From: Salinibaculum litoreum
GTDB taxonomy: Archaea > Halobacteriota > Halobacteria > Halobacteriales > Haloarculaceae
Direction: 5' to 3'
NCBI GenBank assembly: GCA_009789175.1
Contig: CP046866.1
Span: 1,674,001-1,738,000, forward strand
DNA length: 64,000 bases
In this document: positions 61,044-64,000 of the stretch, piece after piece
How positions within the stretch are numbered: the first letter of the stretch is position 1
Layout of the letters: the number at the start of each line of letters is the position of its first letter
Made by a program: the position numbers and the translations under genes
The notes under the pieces: generated by a model
Databases searched by the model: none
Seen by the model: the letters and a program-made list of their open reading frames with translations, nothing else
What the model was told of the DNA's origin: nothing

Positions 61044-62396
61044 ATCTTTTGGCACCCCATCTTTACCGTAGAAGGTACGTAGTTCTTCATCAAAGGTGAT
61101 TGAGAGCATAACTTTTTGTGGAGAAAAGTCGTTATCCTCAATCACGGCTGCTTGTGTCCATGCGACTGGATAGTGTTCGGTTAGATGCCGTATCCCATTT
61201 TCATCGACCTGACGCAAGTAGATGCTTCTGGGACGCTCACCGAGATGAGGTGTCAGCGTCGCATTACCTGCGGTGAAAAGGAGCTCAAACGATGCGATTC
61301 CAGTACCTGTTGCTGTCCACGAAGGCCTGCGATAAGTGTAGACCTCATTATCACGACTATCTCTAGGTGTCTGTACCTCGATATAGATAGACTCGTTAGG
61401 GCCGAACTTCACCGTCGGGTCGGGCATCTGGATGGTTTCGTTGTAGAGACCATAGTCCGTGATAGTGTAGGCGTGGCTCCAGTTCGAGTTCCGCAGGCGC
61501 TCAGCAATCTCCGTGGCATACGCACGACGAGCAAGGTCACCCTGTGTCCAAGTGAGCATATTCTCCAGTTCGTCAGGCCGTCGGTCGGCCCACGGACCGC
61601 GCGCCCGGTCTGTAAGCTGTCTTCGATACTCGTCCGGCTGGATGGTGTTGTTGACGTACTGCTCCGCGAGTGACTGCGTGAGGTTCGTACTCCAGACGGG
61701 GACATCATCAGCGACGATGACAAGGTCGACCCTATCCGGCGTCCGCTCAGGGTTGTCGGCCATCATGTACGCGAGCGCTTGCGGTGCCGGCATCCTGTCA
61801 GTCTGGTCCTTGTACACGTCTTCGTACCGGTGGTTGTCCTCGAAGGCGACCCGTACCGTGTCCGCCGAGAGAACTCGCGTGTGGGAGACTGCAGGTGCGG
61901 TGACGGTGAGTTCGTCGAAGAACTGCTCGTACGTTCGGTTTTCGTCGATAGTGAGATAGGCTTTCCCTGAGTTGTTTGCTGTCATCACGGTGAAAGCATA
62001 CTGCCCGGGGTCGCGGGCGCTGGTGTTCACCACAAAGGAAATCGTCGTCTGTTCGCCGGTATCGAGCGCGACTCTCTTCGAGGAGGTTACTGTCCCGACG
62101 ACCTGCAGGTCAACGGTCTGCTCACCGGTGGTGTCGCCAGTGTTGTTGATGGTGGCCTCTATGGTCGCGCTGCGGTTGACCATCACACTGTCGGGTGATA
62201 CCGACACAGATTCGATGACCATCGTCGAAGCCGACGGTTGCTGGTCAGGCGCTGGCGTCTCGGCAGATGGTGCTGGCGTGGCTGTCGTGTTGTTCGGTAC
62301 CGCTGTCGCGTTGGCGTCCCCACCTGTAACCCCCGAGCACCCTGCGAGGAGTGCGAGCGCGAGGACGGCCGCGACGGACATCGCTGTCCGGTCCAT
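61038..62396 (-). CDS. Lipoprotein with CARDB-like domain
   Basis: The 452-residue protein starts with a lipoprotein signal (VLALALLAGCSG, lipobox Cys near residue 20), a Thr/Pro-rich linker (about 30-58), a CARDB-like beta domain (about 60-150: ESVSVSPDSVMVNRSATIEA), and a larger C-terminal domain (about 155-452) of unknown fold with WxxDRRPDELENMLTWTQGD. It is predicted to sit outside the cell, lipid-anchored. The reading frame is intact: the IS next to it lies just beyond the stop codon. The partner and role are unknown. Confidence 0.8.
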   Translation of the reverse strand: MDRTAMSVAAVLALALLAGCSGVTGGDANATAVPNNTTATPAPSAETPAPDQQPSASTMVIESVSVSPDSVMVNRSATIEATINNTGDTTGEQTVDLQVVGTVTSSKRVALDTGEQTTISFVVNTSARDPGQYAFTVMTANNSGKAYLTIDENRTYEQFFDELTVTAPAVSHTRVLSADTVRVAFEDNHRYEDVYKDQTDRMPAPQALAYMMADNPERTPDRVDLVIVADDVPVWSTNLTQSLAEQYVNNTIQPDEYRRQLTDRARGPWADRRPDELENMLTWTQGDLARRAYATEIAERLRNSNWSHAYTITDYGLYNETIQMPDPTVKFGPNESIYIEVQTPRDSRDNEVYTYRRPSWTATGTGIASFELLFTAGNATLTPHLGERPRSIYLRQVDENGIRHLTEHYPVAWTQAAVIEDNDFSPQKVMLSITFDEELRTFYGKDGVPKDT

Positions 62397-62516
62397 TGGC
62401 TCAGTGGTATCTGTTTGCTACGTTCCAGTACTTAAATTATATCGTTCGTGGATCGGAGTTGGAACTGTCAGAATAGAGGATGACTGCGACCAGAACGAAC
62501 AACCAACGGCCGTGGT

Positions 62517-62774
62517 TCAGAGAGAATCACGTGGTGGGTCAGCAGTCGGTGGGTTCACGAACAGCGCATCAACCAGCACCACCAGGCCAATTACTGCGCC
62601 ACCAGCCACAGCGGTCAGCATCGACACTCCAGCGACAACGTGGACCAGTAGCGCTAGCACGAAGCCCAGTGGCACCAGCGCAAGCAACAGGTCGTACCGA
62701 GACAATCCACTCAGCACCACGAGGAACCGTCTTGCCGTGTCGGTACGTCTCGGACTGGTACGACTGACCGCCAT
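62517..62774 (-). CDS. Small two-TM membrane protein (85 aa)
   Basis: The product has a basic N-terminus (SRTSPRRTDTARR) and two membrane segments (about 28-50 and 52-73), resembling haloarchaeal proteins with a DUF7534-like layout (from memory). A minus-strand TATA candidate (complement of GAATATAGG, about 62797-62805) is about 25 nt upstream of the ATG at 62774. The function is unknown. Confidence 0.7.
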   Translation of the reverse strand: MAVSRTSPRRTDTARRFLVVLSGLSRYDLLLALVPLGFVLALLVHVVAGVSMLTAVAGGAVIGLVVLVDALFVNPPTADPPRDSL

Positions 62775-63061
62775 GTCTATGTCACCTCCTGTTTGAATAT
62801 AGGTGGATTATCCTACTAAAAATTTACTCTGGTGACGTTTCCAGAAGGTACACTGTATTTTTTCTACGCATTACTGATGAATTCTCATAAGTTATGCATA
62901 TGTTTTTTCACCAGAATCACCCGAGTGGAGTGTCGCTAGGATGTACAGACAATCAAGGCATACTGTCAGTGATTAAATGAAATCTCTGCACGGGGTTCAG
63001 ACGGGATGGTGAAATGAAACAGAGGATGGAGAAAGTCGAGGCGAAAAGTGTGAGAAACGAG
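62775..63061. other. AT-rich intergenic region without a supported gene
   Basis: The region of 287 bp is AT-rich around 62815-62910. It holds the promoter of the small membrane protein gene on its left. A 28-codon plus-strand frame at about 62895-62981 has no supporting feature. Nothing else is supported. Confidence 0.5.
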
Positions 63062-63685
63062 TCAGTCGCTGGCACCGCCGCGGTTCGACCGGGAAGGCGG
63101 GGGGATACACTCGGTGGATGTCGGCGCTTCGGGCAACACACAGCGGTCAGGTTCCCGGTTGACGTGTGCGTACTGGTCCGGGGCGTTCGCGAGCGGGTGG
63201 GCAGGATTGCGGTCACTGGAGATTCGGGCGGCACGAACTTCTCCGAGTCCGTGAAGGCGTGCGCGGATACCTCGCCAGTGTAATCCTGTCTTCCCGGGGA
63301 CGGACACATCATGTGGAGCGGTCTGAGAGAGACCTCTGGATGCAAGCACCGAGGCGTTGACGTTGGCTGCAAGGTCGTCGTGATCGATAAGCACCCCAAC
63401 CCGTGCGTCCGACGGCGTACGAGCGGCAAGGACATCCAACCCGAGGTGCAACGCCCGATACTCGGCGACGTTGTTGTTTGGTGCCTCGTTGGGAACGGAG
63501 AGCCGCGTTACGCGCTCCCCATCCCGCGTTTCGATGACGACGCCGAGTCCGCCGCCGGACTCCCTGAACGAGCCATCTGTGGCGAGGTAGAAGTCACGGT
63601 GGTGTGTCCGCGGCGGATGGGCGATGTGTGGCGTCGGCGACTCGTCGAACAGGTCTCGTAATGACGGCCGGCCGTAAGCGGCCAT
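63062..63685 (-). CDS. RNase HI-like protein (207 aa)
   Basis: The protein has an RNase H fold with D37 (YLATDGSF), E75 (NVAEYRALHLGLDVL), D101/D103 (VLIDHDDLAANVNAS) and D158 (RISSDRNPAHPLANA) as catalytic candidates, so all four acidic positions are present. It would cut RNA in RNA-DNA hybrids. The last about 35 residues (VNREPDRCVLPEAPTSTECI) are an unusual tail. A minus-strand TATA candidate at about 63709-63716 (complement of ATAAATAT) is about 25-30 nt upstream of the ATG at 63685. Confidence 0.85.
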   Translation of the reverse strand: MAAYGRPSLRDLFDESPTPHIAHPPRTHHRDFYLATDGSFRESGGGLGVVIETRDGERVTRLSVPNEAPNNNVAEYRALHLGLDVLAARTPSDARVGVLIDHDDLAANVNASVLASRGLSQTAPHDVSVPGKTGLHWRGIRARLHGLGEVRAARISSDRNPAHPLANAPDQYAHVNREPDRCVLPEAPTSTECIPPPSRSNRGGASD

Positions 63686-63751
63686 ACATTCCGTTGGAAC
63701 GGGAGGGATAAATATATTGTCCGCAAACAGTCCCGGAGCATCGACGGACGG

Positions 63752-64000
63752 TCAAGAGTCACCGAGAACGTGAACCGTGACCTCGGGAGCATCTTCCGAT
63801 GTCGGCAACGAGAGTGACTCGCGGATGGCGGCCGTGGCTTCTGCCCGCCACTGGTCAAGAGCCTGCTCATGATACTGTCGATGATTTTCGACGGAGTAAG
63901 TCATGTCGGGGTCAGACCGGAGTTCGTCCTCGGTTTCGGGCGGGCGCGGATACGACGGTACGCTCTCATCCAGTAACTCTGTCGGAGGGATATGTATCGA
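63752..64000 (-). CDS. C-terminal part of an unrecognised protein (truncated by window edge)
   Basis: The minus-strand frame is open from the window edge to a TGA at 63752-63754. The last 82 residues contain PPTELLDESVPSYPRPPETE, a helical stretch YHEQALDQWRAEATAAIRES and the end PEVTVHVLGDS. Composition is typical for haloarchaeal coding DNA. I do not recognise the family. It lies 66 bp upstream of the RNase H-like gene in the same orientation. Confidence 0.65.
   Translation of the reverse strand, partial: SIHIPPTELLDESVPSYPRPPETEDELRSDPDMTYSVENHRQYHEQALDQWRAEATAAIRESLSLPTSEDAPEVTVHVLGDS

Noticed and set aside
62895-62981. 28-codon plus-strand frame starting ATGCATATG
   Set aside because: No TATA box at proper spacing, no recognisable composition, and very short.
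1-64000. CRISPR arrays, rRNA genes, replication origin repeats
   Set aside because: No regularly spaced direct repeats, no rRNA-like segments and no origin-box clusters with a Cdc6/Orc gene were seen.

Overview
The window is chromosomal DNA from a halophilic archaeon (class Halobacteria). Evidence for this is the high GC content, the very acidic predicted proteins, TATA boxes about 25-30 nt upstream of start codons with no leader, an archaeal clamp loader subunit (RfcL), archaeal HMG-CoA synthase, type IV pilin-like proteins with class III signal sequences, and many small zinc-ribbon and PAS/HisKA proteins typical of haloarchaea. I cannot assign a genus from this sequence alone. There are no rRNAs and no CRISPR array; one tRNA (Arg, TCG) is present.

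Layout. 1-8.9 kb: a truncated CheY-like regulator divergent from a membrane histidine kinase, a coiled-coil protein, a CoA-binding protein, a KaiC/RAD55-like ATPase, tRNA-Arg followed by a decayed segment, a GT39 glycosyltransferase, a PAS kinase, a 45-residue zinc-finger gene and a HerA-like ATPase. 9-14.5 kb: a two-RCK K+ channel, LemA, a membrane protein, insertion sequence copy 1, and DUF2249 divergent from a two-gene operon whose start carries a perfect TTTAGG-N4-CCTAAA palindrome. 14.6-17.1 kb: six small predicted membrane proteins with no recognised function. 17.1-27.2 kb: arylsulfotransferase-like protein, sugar-phosphate nucleotidyltransferase, NhaC antiporter, zinc-ribbon genes, a receiver convergent with a 1159-residue multi-sensor kinase, and a VOC dioxygenase. 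27.2-36.5 kb: glycine cleavage operons gcvPA-gcvPB and gcvT-gcvH flanking an Lrp regulator and a dabB-dabA inorganic carbon transport pair. 36.6-53.9 kb: four more histidine kinases, an M48 protease, a NYN protein, a TatD-like hydrolase, DUF2150, a large pilin-like surface protein plus a pilin, HMG-CoA synthase, a membrane-bound HELLH protein and an HTH regulator. 54-64 kb: RfcL, a half-size CtaA, MaeB, a secreted PKD protein with an AT-rich C-terminal part, insertion sequence copy 2, a lipoprotein, a small membrane protein, an RNase HI-like protein and a truncated gene.

Themes. Signal transduction dominates: seven histidine kinases but only two stand-alone receivers, so most kinases are orphans here. 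Central metabolism is represented by glycine cleavage, malic enzyme, HMG-CoA synthase and DabAB. Two apparently identical 938-bp IS5-like elements, each with a perfect 8-bp target duplication, sit at the 3' ends of minus-strand genes. A palindromic intergenic repeat occurs three times (85, 114 and 85 bp); its arms change sequence while keeping base pairing. That repeat, the palindromic operator at 13.4 kb and the island of small membrane proteins are the least explained signals.
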